The notes: a model not told the origin generated them from the letters alone. A stretch of 8,451 nt of DNA from Desulfobacteraceae bacterium (GCA_024636355.1 JAGXHH010000115.1:1-8451); one strand, 5' to 3'. Shown: positions 1 to 5,845, counted from the first letter of the stretch. A program made the numbers and translations.

Positions 1-694
1 CGCTTTTGAGGTGCCGGTTTAAAAAGCGGGCCATACCCGCTGTCCTCATAATAAGCACTTCGGCAATGATCGGAACCCCGAACGTATTGGTCCGGGACAG
101 AAACTTATCAAAGCGTTCTACATCAAAAATCGGCGTGGTCAGGAAATATCCGGCGCCCATCTTGGTCATCTCTTCCATTTCCCGGAGTTCCAGGTCCGGC
201 ACGTTTTTGCCCCAGTTCGACTCGACTCCCGATCCGAGGAGAAATTCGGCCTTGGCTGGAATCGTTCCGCCTTCGACCGTTCGCCCCTCCCGGACGTGTT
301 CGAGTACCGACTGCAGTTTTCCCGCATCGACATGGAAGAACATCATTTCCTGGAGACTGTCGCCGGTAATTCGGTAATCTTCGGTGAAAACGAGCAGGTT
401 TTCGATTCCGGCCTCATGGGCGGCGACGAGGACCTTGTGCAGCTGGAGCCGGTTTTTATCCCGGGTCGTGGTCTGATAAATCGATTCGAAACGGTTTTCC
501 TTCAATACTTTGCAGGTACCGATGGTATCGCCGACAATTCCTTCGAATTCGGTTTCGGAAAACGATACCCCGTCAACCCGGCCCCTGATCAGGCTGAGGC
601 TCTTGAGCAGATCGTCGGATTCGGCCTCGATCGGCGCCTGGATTTCCGTGGTGACGGCAAACTGTTTTTTGCTCAGTGCTTCTTTGAGTTTCAT
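1..694 (-). CDS. metF: MetF-family methylenetetrahydrofolate reductase, C-terminus beyond window
   Basis: Seen: an open minus-strand frame of 231 codons from ATG (694-692) to the left edge; the 3' end is missing. A GAGGAGG Shine-Dalgarno lies about 5 nt upstream of the ATG, which fixes the start. The protein looks like a TIM-barrel MetF: an early TTEIQAP strand with Glu17 (counterpart of the catalytic Glu of E. coli MetF), TTTRDKNRLQLH at 75-86 matching the family's T-RD-NR-L segment, FTEDY at 103-107 with Asp106 where the family has TGD, GAGYFLTTPIFDVERFDKFL at 180-199, and PII then MARFLN near 208-226. Family role: FAD-dependent interconversion of 5,10-methylene- and 5-methyl-tetrahydrofolate in methionine synthesis or the Wood-Ljungdahl methyl branch. 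It starts 33 bp after the HTH-receiver gene on the same strand, so co-transcription is likely. Which C1 pathway it serves cannot be told here. Confidence 0.8.
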   Translation of the reverse strand, partial: MKLKEALSKKQFAVTTEIQAPIEAESDDLLKSLSLIRGRVDGVSFSETEFEGIVGDTIGTCKVLKENRFESIYQTTTRDKNRLQLHKVLVAAHEAGIENLLVFTEDYRITGDSLQEMMFFHVDAGKLQSVLEHVREGRTVEGGTIPAKAEFLLGSGVESNWGKNVPDLELREMEEMTKMGAGYFLTTPIFDVERFDKFLSRTNTFGVPIIAEVLIMRTAGMARFLNRHLKS

Positions 695-727
695 CTGGCC
701 TCCTCGCGGTTTGGATTGCCGGTCGGT

Positions 728-1303
728 TTAATCCTTGAGCCCGAGCTGCCGGGCCACTTCTTCTTTTAACTGGGCCAGGGGCAGCGGTTTGGAAAAACAG
801 GCATCGGCACCGTAGGCTTTCATCTGGTTGAATTTTTCCTCGTCCAGATACGCGGACAAGACGATGATCCTTGTGTCCGCGATGTCAGGGGTCGACTTGA
901 TTTTCTTGCACACATCATACCCCCTGATATCGGGCATCATGATGTCAAGGATCAACAGGTGCGGTTTGAAGTGGTTGACCTGGATGCCGGCCTCAAACCC
1001 GTCGGCCGCGGAAATGACCTCATAATCGTGTTCATCCTCTTCGAGGGCCTGGACGATACTTTCCACAATGATCGGGTCATCGTCGACCACCAGGATTTTT
1101 TTCCGGTTGCCCTCAATTTTGGCTTCCGGAATCGGCATGCCCTGGCGGCTCATGAAGGCTTCGAGATCCTTGAGGTTGATCCGGCGGTGCCCGCCGGGAG
1201 TCCGGTAGGCCTTAATATGGCCGGCATCGATCCAGTTGATGATGGTTTTGGAAGAAACAGAGCAGTACTGGCTGGCTTTGAAAACTGTAAAGACGTCATC
1301 CAT
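728..1303 (-). CDS. Response regulator with N-terminal MerR/BldC-like HTH and C-terminal receiver domain
   Basis: A 191-aa protein in inverted order compared with most response regulators. Residues 4-50 form a MerR/excisionase-type winged helix: FTVFKASQYCSVSSKTI, then WIDAGHIKAYRTPGGHRR, whose RTPGGHRRI wing is typical of this class. Residues 68-188 are a CheY-like receiver: acidic pocket Asp74-Asp76, phosphoacceptor Asp120 in LLILDIMMPD, switch Ser150 in IIVLSAY, and invariant Lys172 in FSKPL. All key receiver residues are present, so it should be phosphorylated. The likely donor is the PAS histidine kinase encoded upstream on the same strand, though the 415-bp gap and terminator mean separate transcription. 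A GGAGG at 1311-1315 lies 7 nt before the ATG. Role by inference: a phosphorylation-controlled transcription factor that may regulate itself and the downstream metF-like gene. No target is shown by the sequence beyond the AT-rich repeats in its own upstream region. Confidence 0.88.
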   Translation of the reverse strand: MDDVFTVFKASQYCSVSSKTIINWIDAGHIKAYRTPGGHRRINLKDLEAFMSRQGMPIPEAKIEGNRKKILVVDDDPIIVESIVQALEEDEHDYEVISAADGFEAGIQVNHFKPHLLILDIMMPDIRGYDVCKKIKSTPDIADTRIIVLSAYLDEEKFNQMKAYGADACFSKPLPLAQLKEEVARQLGLKD

Positions 1304-1347
1304 GAAGGGGCCTCCGTTGAAAGAGAAGGTTGGCTTTTTAGTTATTA

Positions 1348-1377
1348 TAGTAATTGCAGAATTGGGGTTGTGTCAAG
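1348..1377 (-). promoter_or_regulatory. Candidate sigma70 promoter for the HTH-receiver / metF operon
   Basis: On the minus strand there is a perfect -35 TTGACA (1377-1372) and, after 18 bp, a -10 TACTAT (1353-1348); a full TATAAT begins 3 nt further on. Transcription would start near 1341, giving a leader of about 38 nt that includes the GGAGG at 1311-1315. A second, weaker candidate further upstream is TTGACA at 1428-1423 with ATTAAA at 1405-1400. The -10 lies inside a copy of the 9-bp ATTATAGTT-type motif, so a regulator binding that motif could block or help polymerase. Confidence 0.55.
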
Positions 1378-1472
1378 AAAAAAATGGCACCATTCGATTT
1401 TTAATTTAATAACCCGATATAATGTCAATTTTTTTAATTCAGAGCGAGCATGTGGTTTGAAATGATATAGGA

Positions 1473-1499
1473 ATTATAATTATTATAGTTATTATAGTT
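1473..1499. repeat. Three tandem 9-bp AT-rich direct repeats, candidate operator
   Basis: Plus-strand units are ATTATAATT (1473-1481), ATTATAGTT (1482-1490) and ATTATAGTT (1491-1499). A related pair, TTTTTAGTT (1336-1344) and ATTATAGTA (1345-1353), overlaps the -10 of the candidate promoter about 120 bp away. BldC-type MerR-like proteins are known to bind AT-rich direct repeats cooperatively, and the adjacent gene encodes such a domain, so an autoregulatory operator is a reasonable inference. It may instead be low-complexity AT-rich promoter DNA. Confidence 0.5.
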
Positions 1500-1609
1500 T
1501 ATATTTCCAAATGTAGCAAAAGCCACTGTTCATGGAGGTTGCCGAAGAGGACCGATCGGCAAGGTAAGATAAAATCAGGCTTTAGGGATGGAAGAAATGA
1601 ACGGATCAC

Positions 1610-1635
1610 GCAGGGGCGGACCTGCGTGTCCGCCC
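1610..1635 (+). repeat. REP-like hairpin, GGGCGGAC type, solitary copy
   Basis: GGGCGGAC (1614-1621), 6-nt loop, GTCCGCCC (1628-1635), preceded by GCAG at 1610-1613. Two further copies in the opposite orientation lie at 5660-5685 and 5761-5786, where the tetranucleotide is the exact GTAG complement (CTAC). It lies in the gap between the histidine kinase terminator and the HTH-receiver promoter, with no coding role visible. Confidence 0.7.
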
Positions 1636-1698
1636 GAGTCGCCGGAAGAATGTGGCAATCTGGTTGTGAATTGCGAATGGCAAATTGTATTCTGAATT

Positions 1699-1732
1699 GA
1701 AAAAGGCAGACAGCAGGATCAATCCTGCTGCC
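1699..1732 (-). terminator. Rho-independent terminator of the histidine kinase gene
   Basis: In the minus-strand transcript a 9-bp stem CAGCAGGAT / ATCCTGCTG with a 2-nt loop (1730-1711) is followed after TCTGCC by a TTTTTC tract (1704-1699). An alternative fold pairs GGCAG with CTGCC (1732-1728 with 1709-1705) around a shorter inner stem, with a 4-nt bulge, and brings the T tract directly after the stem. The structure overlaps the last codons and stop of the kinase gene. It separates the kinase transcript from the HTH-receiver gene. Confidence 0.6.
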
Positions 1733-3539
1733 GGCAGGCGGGAAGAATAATGGTAAACGTGGTGCCTTCGCCGTGTTTCGTGCGGACTTTGATATCGCCG
1801 CCGTGATCCTTGATGAAACCGTAGCAGACCGAAAGGCCCAGGCCGACGCCTTTGACGCTGGTTTTCGTGGTAAAGAAGCTGTCGAAGATCCGGTTGACAT
1901 TTTCCTCTTTTATCCCGTGGCCGGTATCGGAGATGTCGATGCGGACCTCGTTGTCCTGCTGGTATGTCCGGAAGGTGAGGGTACCGCCTTCGGCCATGGC
2001 ATCCCTGGCATTTGAAATCATGTTGAGAATGACCTGGCGCATCTGATTCTTGGAAACATAGACCGGGTCGATGTTTTCGGCAAGTTCGGTCACCACCTTG
2101 ATGCTGTACTCCTGGAGCTGCTTTTCGTGCAGGATCAGCATCTCTTCTATGATGGTGTTGAAGTCGGCTGCGATTTTCTCTTCCTGGTCCGGGCGGGAAA
2201 AAGAGAGCATTTTTTTCAGCATGTCGGCGAGCCGGACGGTTTCGGAAAGCGACATGTCCAGCAGTTTGCGCCGCTTGTTTTCCGGCGGGATTTCGGTTTT
2301 CAGCAGCTCGAGCGTATTCATGATGCCATAGAGCGGATTGTTGAGTTCATGGGCGACCTGGGAGGTGAGTTTTCCCATGGCGGCAAGCTTTTCGGATTGC
2401 AGGAGCTGCTCCTGGGTGGTGTGAAGGGTGCGCTCCATTTTGATCCGCTCGGTCATGTCCACAAAGGAGCCAACCGTGGCCACTTCGTTGCCGGCATCAT
2501 CATAAATCATGGCGGCAGAAAGGGTCCCGTCAATCGTTACACCGTCTCTCCGGACATAAAGCATGGGGTAGGACCGCAGCATGCCGACGCCCCCATGCTC
2601 GGGGCTGCGGATCATTTTCATCAATTTGTATGCCAGTCCTTCAGGGTAGACGCGGGTGATGTGCATTTTGCCGATGGTTTCCTCGGCCGGGTATCCCAGC
2701 GTTTTTTCGGCCGCCCGGTTCCACTCGATGATGTTGCCTTTCAGGTCCGCTGCCATGATGGGATTCGGCGAACTCTGGATAATCTTGTTCATGAAATCGT
2801 GGGCTTCCTTGAGTTTGCGTTCCATCCGGAACCGTTCGCTTTGATCCACATTCAGCCCTTCATAGCCGAGGACGTTGCCCTGGTGGTCGTACCGGACATG
2901 ACTGGTGAGCAAAATCGTGATCGGGGCGCCGTCTTTGCGTTTGAATTCAACTTCGTAATCCCGGATCTGGCCGTCTCGCTCGATCAGCCTTTGAAATTTG
3001 CGGCGATCTTCGGGCCGCACGTACAGATCGGTAGAGATGTCGATGTTTAAAAATTCTTCCTTGCTGTCGTATCCGAGCATATCGAGCAATGCCTGGTTGC
3101 AGTCTATGAATTTTCCTTCCTTGCTGCTGATATAGACGCCGACACCGACATGTTCAAACAGGTTGCGGTATTTTTCCTCCGACGCCCGTAATTGGGATTC
3201 CTGCTGTTTTTGTTCGGTAATATCTCTGAAAATCGCAAGTTTTAGGGTATCTTCTGTTCGCTGCAGGGGCAGTTCCGTCATGGCAAATGTCTTATCGACC
3301 TTAGGGAGATAGCGTTCCCCGTAAAACCGTTTTCCCTCAAAGATTTCCCGGGCCCGGCACCATGGGCACAAGCTGGTCTGGTTGTTAATCACTTCATAGC
3401 ATTTTTTGCCGGTCCCATCGCCGAACAGTTCGATCATCCGGCCATTCATGTATTCCACATTATAATCCGTATCGATGACGTAAATGCCGTCTTCAATCGT
3501 TTCCAGTATGGCGGTGGGCATCCAGTTTTTCTTTTCCAT
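1719..3539 (-). CDS. Soluble sensor histidine kinase with three PAS domains
   Basis: A 606-aa protein with no signal peptide or membrane span, so a cytoplasmic sensor. PAS1 spans about 9-110 and carries Cys47 and a Cys58-Pro-Trp-Cys61 pair in CYEVINNQTSLCPWC; PAS2 spans about 122-238 and PAS3 about 247-365, each ending in an R/QS-type linker (DITEQ, DQSER, DMTER). A HisKA dimerisation helix follows, with phosphoacceptor His397 in SQVAHELNNP. The ATPase domain has the N box (Asn506 to Asp513, NMISNARD), the D box Asp538-Thr-Gly540, an F-box (FDSFFTTK) and the G2 loop GVGLGLSV (564-571). All catalytic motifs are intact. The AGAGG at 3546-3550 sits 6 nt before the ATG. The nearest partner is the HTH-receiver protein encoded downstream on the same strand, an inferred pairing. 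The signal is unknown; the cysteines of PAS1 could bind metal or sense redox, a possibility and not something shown here. Confidence 0.92.
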   Translation of the reverse strand: MEKKNWMPTAILETIEDGIYVIDTDYNVEYMNGRMIELFGDGTGKKCYEVINNQTSLCPWCRAREIFEGKRFYGERYLPKVDKTFAMTELPLQRTEDTLKLAIFRDITEQKQQESQLRASEEKYRNLFEHVGVGVYISSKEGKFIDCNQALLDMLGYDSKEEFLNIDISTDLYVRPEDRRKFQRLIERDGQIRDYEVEFKRKDGAPITILLTSHVRYDHQGNVLGYEGLNVDQSERFRMERKLKEAHDFMNKIIQSSPNPIMAADLKGNIIEWNRAAEKTLGYPAEETIGKMHITRVYPEGLAYKLMKMIRSPEHGGVGMLRSYPMLYVRRDGVTIDGTLSAAMIYDDAGNEVATVGSFVDMTERIKMERTLHTTQEQLLQSEKLAAMGKLTSQVAHELNNPLYGIMNTLELLKTEIPPENKRRKLLDMSLSETVRLADMLKKMLSFSRPDQEEKIAADFNTIIEEMLILHEKQLQEYSIKVVTELAENIDPVYVSKNQMRQVILNMISNARDAMAEGGTLTFRTYQQDNEVRIDISDTGHGIKEENVNRIFDSFFTTKTSVKGVGLGLSVCYGFIKDHGGDIKVRTKHGEGTTFTIILPACRQQD

Positions 3540-3593
3540 CGGATACCTCTTTTATCGGTTTGGGGATTCGGATTTTTTTCTGTCAACATATTG

Positions 3594-3620
3594 AATATAC
3601 GCATTTGTAAATAAAATCAA
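3594..3620 (-). promoter_or_regulatory. Weak promoter candidate for the histidine kinase gene
   Basis: Minus strand: TTGATT (3620-3615), a short 15-bp spacer, then TATATT (3599-3594, 5 of 6 consensus bases). The spacing is below the usual 16-18 bp, so confidence is low. It lies 55-80 bp before the ATG in an AT-rich stretch, the expected place for this gene's promoter. Confidence 0.3.
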
Positions 3621-3688
3621 TTTGCTTATCCGATTCGCTCCATTGACGGGCAATCCTAAACTTTTTGGTGCCAAGGAGATTGAATATC

Positions 3689-3750
3689 CTCTCGCAGAGA
3701 GCGCTGGGAGCGCAGAGGAACTCTCCGCGTCCTCTGCGGCTCTGCGAGAG
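3689..3750. repeat. Nested inverted repeat (CGCAGAG type) in the divergent intergenic gap
   Basis: Outer arms CTCTCGCAGAG (3689-3699) and CTCTGCGAGAG (3740-3750) are perfect complements; inner arms CGCAGAGGA (3711-3719) and TCCTCTGCG (3730-3738) also pair, around a 10-nt loop (3720-3729). The 11-nt spacer on the left has only one matching base on the right, so the fold is a stem with a large one-sided bulge. The arms are variants of one CGCAGAG unit. I recall similar units scattered through deltaproteobacterial intergenic regions, so this is probably a dispersed repeat. It is not followed by a T tract on either strand and so is not an obvious terminator. Confidence 0.65.
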
Positions 3751-3810
3751 AAATCATTAACTGGAGTTTTCCGGATAACCAGAAAATCAATTTTTACAGG
3801 GTTCGCGTTT

Positions 3811-3852
3811 TTGACAGTTCACGGGCTCGCCAAAACTATTTGCAATTATAAA
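3811..3852 (+). promoter_or_regulatory. Candidate tetR promoter region
   Basis: A perfect TTGACA (3811-3816) is followed after 17 bp by AACTAT (3834-3839), a poor -10. A better -10, TATAAA (3847-3852), lacks a matching -35 but directly abuts the palindromes at 3853-3871. Either start would put the palindromes where a bound repressor blocks transcription. Which -10 is used cannot be decided from the sequence. Confidence 0.35.
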
Positions 3853-3871
3853 GTAACACTGTTACCGTAAC
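3853..3871. promoter_or_regulatory. Overlapping GTAAC/GTTAC palindromes, probable TetR operator
   Basis: GTAACA-C-TGTTAC (3853-3865) is a 13-bp palindrome with a single central base. Its right half starts a second palindrome, GTTAC-C-GTAAC (3861-3871). The tetR start codon is 42 nt downstream. TetR-family repressors typically bind short palindromes in their own promoters as one or two dimers, so autoregulation through this site is a good inference, though no binding is shown by sequence alone. Confidence 0.5.
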
Positions 3872-3912
3872 GTTTAAGACAAACAAAACAATGCGTTCAC
3901 CCGGAATCAGAA

Positions 3913-4557
3913 ATGCCGAAAGCCCAGCGCAGTACTGAAGAAATCGAGGCCGTAAAGGAGCAGATGCTCGATCATGCTCTGGAGCTGATCGCCGATGGCG
4001 GCTACAAGGGCTTTACCATGCGAAAGCTCAGCGCCCGCCTGGGGATCGCCGCTAAAACCATCTATAACTATTACCGCAATAAGGATGAAATCTATCTGGT
4101 CATCCTGACCCGGGGATTTGCCCGTCTTCACGACAAGTGCGTTTCGGCCGGCCGTTCCGGGCAACACCCCATTGACCGGGTCGCTGCCATAAGCCGTGCG
4201 TTTGTCGATTTCGGACTGGAGCAATCCAACCTCTATAATCTCATGTTCACCTGGCATGTCCCCAAATTCAATGATTATGTCGGAACCCCGATGGAACCGG
4301 TCGCCCGGGTGGAGCTCGATGCCGCACTGAAGGTCTCAACCCTGTTTGTCGAGGCGATTAAGGACTGTGCCGGGGCCACGCCGATGTCCGACGGGCAAGT
4401 CCGTTTCTTTATGATTCAGTTATGGACGCAGGGGCACGGTTACATAGCCGGAATCAATAACCACCTGCTCGATTATATGCACGAAGCACCGCGAGAATTA
4501 AAAGACCAGCTGGTGGATTCCATGATGAAGCATTTCCGGTCGGACCTGACGGAATGA
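3913..4557 (+). CDS. TetR/AcrR-family transcriptional regulator
   Basis: A 214-aa protein of normal TetR length. The N-terminal DNA-binding domain covers about 11-60, with the helix-turn-helix in FTMRKLSARLGIAAKTIYNY (34-53) followed by the family's Y-x-NKDE-I stretch. Residues 65-214 form the helical ligand-binding and dimer domain; the LWTQGHG segment (170-176) recalls the WHG-type TetR C-terminal domain, a tentative assignment. The start is the first in-frame ATG and has only a weak GGAA-like ribosome site; a nearby ATG at 3891 opens an out-of-frame 15-codon ORF overlapping the start. The gene is codirectional with the GRE activase, 155 bp upstream of it, and divergent from the histidine kinase. 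By position it probably represses itself and the GRE genes and responds to their substrate or product, but the ligand is unknown. Confidence 0.9.
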   Translation: MPKAQRSTEEIEAVKEQMLDHALELIADGGYKGFTMRKLSARLGIAAKTIYNYYRNKDEIYLVILTRGFARLHDKCVSAGRSGQHPIDRVAAISRAFVDFGLEQSNLYNLMFTWHVPKFNDYVGTPMEPVARVELDAALKVSTLFVEAIKDCAGATPMSDGQVRFFMIQLWTQGHGYIAGINNHLLDYMHEAPRELKDQLVDSMMKHFRSDLTE

Positions 4558-4566
4558 CCCGGGCGG

Positions 4567-4639
4567 GGGCGATTCGTGAATCGCCCCTACGAATGACCAT
4601 CAACGCCCTCACGTTGTAGGGGCGATTCACGAATCGCCC
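4567..4639. repeat. Inverted pair of REP-like hairpins (BIME-like)
   Basis: The left hairpin is GGGCGATTC (4567-4575), 2-nt loop, GAATCGCCC (4578-4586), then CTAC (4587-4590). The right one is its exact reverse complement: GTAG (4616-4619), GGGCGATTC (4620-4628), loop, GAATCGCCC (4631-4639). The two 24-bp arms are perfect inverted copies around a 25-bp spacer. A GTAG tetranucleotide at the 5' foot of a hairpin, in inverted pairs, is the known layout of REP/BIME elements moved by REP-associated tyrosine transposases (RAYT). No such transposase is in this window. The pair lies just after the tetR stop codon and could shape the 3' end or stability of tetR mRNA and limit read-through into the activase gene. 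Confidence 0.75.
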
Positions 4640-4712
4640 TTCCGGGACGGGTAGAATGTCCAAACTCCAGCGCCTGACTTAACGGAAGGCATATTGGAAT
4701 TAGGGAGTATCC

Positions 4713-5624
4713 ATGCAGAAACCGTTGCTGCTCGAAATTAAGGGGAATTCACTCGATGACGGCCCGGGGATCCGTTCGGTGGTCTTTTTCAAGGGATGTC
4801 CGCTTTCCTGCACCTGGTGCCACAATCCGGAAAGCAAAACAATTGGTGCCGAAATCGGATTTGAAGCCGGGGAATGCGTGGGGTGCAATACCTGCATGAA
4901 TCTGTGTCCGGAAGGCGCGCTGTGCCGCGACCATCCGTTTTTCGTCGACCGGAGCTTGTGCAACCTTTGCTTTGCCTGCACGGAGGCGTGCCCCGCGGGT
5001 GCGCTCCGGCGCATCGGCAAACCCGCGGAAATCGAAACGATCGTCGCTGATGTACTTCGTGACAAGCCGTTTTTCGATACCTCGGGTGGCGGGGTGACCC
5101 TGTCGGGCGGTGAGCCGACCCTGTTTATGGAATATTGCGGCCAATTGGCGCAATCGCTCAAGGAAAAGGGCATCCGGATCCTTCTGGAGACCTGCGGGCT
5201 GTTTGATTTCACCAAATTTGAAACGCTGCTCTACCCGTTTCTCGATGCGATCTATTTCGATATCAAGCTGATCGATCCAGCAGCCCATACCCGGTACTGC
5301 GGCGTGTCCAACGGGCGCATCCTGGAAAATTTCAAAGAACTCCATATCCGTGCACAAAACGGCGGCGTTCCGGTTCTCCCCCGGACCCCCCTGATTCCCG
5401 GGATCACGGATACGGAAGAAAATATCCGCGCCATCGCCGACTTCCTGGTCTCCTGCGGCGCCACCGAAGCCCGCCTGCTGCCTTACCACCCCTTGTGGCA
5501 GGAAAAGAACCGAACCATCGGCATCGCAGCAAAGGAAGGACATTCGGCCATGAACAACTGGCTGGAGAATCGAACGCTCGAAGCCTGCCGAACCATATTG
5601 CTGCAGGCCGGGATTAATCTGTAA
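4713..5624 (+). CDS. Glycyl radical enzyme activating enzyme (radical SAM, two extra 4Fe-4S clusters)
   Basis: A 303-aa member of the PFL-activase family. DDGPGIRSVVFFKGCPL at 15-31 is the family's N-terminal signature and leads into the radical SAM motif Cys29-x3-Cys33-x2-Cys36. An inserted ferredoxin-like domain has two 4Fe-4S motifs, Cys55-x2-Cys58-x2-Cys61-x3-Cys65 and Cys83-x2-Cys86-x2-Cys89-x3-Cys93. SGGEP (131-135) is the SAM-binding motif. Known role: reductive cleavage of SAM to a 5'-deoxyadenosyl radical that takes a hydrogen from the partner's C-terminal glycine. The two-cluster insert is typical of activases for non-PFL GREs (diol dehydratase, choline lyase, arylacetate decarboxylase or fumarate-adding groups) and is absent from short PFL activases. 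An AGGGAG ribosome site precedes the ATG by about 5 nt. The partner is surely the downstream GRE, 226 bp away; activase-first order with a long repeat-filled gap is unusual. Confidence 0.93.
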   Translation: MQKPLLLEIKGNSLDDGPGIRSVVFFKGCPLSCTWCHNPESKTIGAEIGFEAGECVGCNTCMNLCPEGALCRDHPFFVDRSLCNLCFACTEACPAGALRRIGKPAEIETIVADVLRDKPFFDTSGGGVTLSGGEPTLFMEYCGQLAQSLKEKGIRILLETCGLFDFTKFETLLYPFLDAIYFDIKLIDPAAHTRYCGVSNGRILENFKELHIRAQNGGVPVLPRTPLIPGITDTEENIRAIADFLVSCGATEARLLPYHPLWQEKNRTIGIAAKEGHSAMNNWLENRTLEACRTILLQAGINL

Positions 5625-5647
5625 TGGTTAAGTTTTGAACCGTGAAC

Positions 5648-5685
5648 TTGCGTCGAGCAGGGCGGACACGCAGGTCCGCCCCTAC
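5648..5685 (-). repeat. REP-like hairpin, GGGCGGAC type, copy in activase-GRE gap (left)
   Basis: GGGCGGAC (5660-5667), 6-nt loop, GTCCGCCC (5674-5681), CTAC (5682-5685). It is preceded by TTGCGTCGAGCA, also present before the next copy. The 38-bp unit recurs 101 bp downstream (5749-5786) with one mismatch, in the loop. Read on the minus strand it is GTAG plus hairpin. It lies 23 nt after the activase stop and might act as a transcript-end or processing hairpin. Confidence 0.7.
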
Positions 5686-5704
5686 GAGTGCTTACGCCCT
5701 TAAC

Positions 5705-5747
5705 TTTGAACCTTGAACCTTGAACTTTGAACCTTGAACTTCTGAAC
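5705..5747 (+). repeat. Heptamer array (CTTGAAC units), left block
   Basis: About six near-perfect 7-bp units of [C/T]TTGAAC, the last with one extra base (TTCTGAAC). A degenerate CCTTAAC precedes it. It is separated from the larger right block by a REP-like hairpin. No promoter or gene is visible in it; minus-strand translation gives only a repeating FKVQGSR pattern. Confidence 0.85.
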
Positions 5748-5748
5748 C

Positions 5749-5786
5749 TTGCGTCGAGCAGGGCGGACACACAGGTCCGCCCCTAC
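5749..5786 (-). repeat. REP-like hairpin, GGGCGGAC type, copy in activase-GRE gap (right)
   Basis: GGGCGGAC (5761-5768), 6-nt loop, GTCCGCCC (5775-5782), CTAC (5783-5786); one loop base differs from the copy at 5648-5685. It sits inside the heptamer array and splits it into two blocks. The identical 5' flank of the two copies suggests local duplication of a hairpin-plus-flank unit. Confidence 0.7.
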
Positions 5787-5842
5787 CCTTGAACCTTGAA
5801 CCTTGAACCTTGAACCTTGAACCTTGAACCTTAAACCTTGGA
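5787..5842 (+). repeat. Heptamer array (CCTTGAA units) abutting the GRE ribosome binding site
   Basis: Six perfect CCTTGAA units (5787-5828), then CCTTAAA (5829-5835), then CCTTGGA (5836-5842), whose last bases begin the Shine-Dalgarno. A unit of 7 bp repeated this perfectly is prone to slipped-strand copy-number change. Because the array is non-coding and upstream of the ribosome site, gain or loss of units would alter the 5' leader and not the reading frame. Confidence 0.85.
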
Positions 5843-5845
5843 GGT
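5840..5845 (+). promoter_or_regulatory. Shine-Dalgarno of the GRE gene
   Basis: GGAGGT, 5 nt before the ATG at 5851. It is near-consensus and fixes translation at the start of the N-terminal SCP-2-like domain, not at an internal methionine before the catalytic barrel. Its first bases overlap the last degenerate heptamer unit. Confidence 0.75.

Noticed and set aside
1499..1900. Minus-strand ORF of 133 codons across the kinase 3' end
   Set aside because: Overlaps the kinase in another frame, then reads through the terminator and REP-like hairpin; no domain and no ribosome site.
2127..3050. Plus-strand ORF of 307 codons antisense to the histidine kinase
   Set aside because: Wholly inside a clear kinase gene; the product is rich in His, Phe and Asp with no recognisable domain. 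It is an antisense frame kept open by codon bias.
3581..3586. TTGACA on the minus strand as the kinase -35
   Set aside because: The hexamer 17 bp downstream is CCAAAC and nothing -10-like lies at 16-19 bp.
4567..4639. Terminal inverted repeats of an insertion sequence
   Set aside because: Only 25 bp separate the arms, no transposase is present and no target duplication is seen; the REP-like reading fits better.
4749..5543. Minus-strand ORF of 264 codons opposite the activase
   Set aside because: Antisense to a gene with all catalytic cysteines intact; no domain and no ribosome site.
5648..5842. Possible CRISPR array
   Set aside because: Units are 7 bp without spacers, and the two 38-bp copies do not alternate with unique spacers of constant length.
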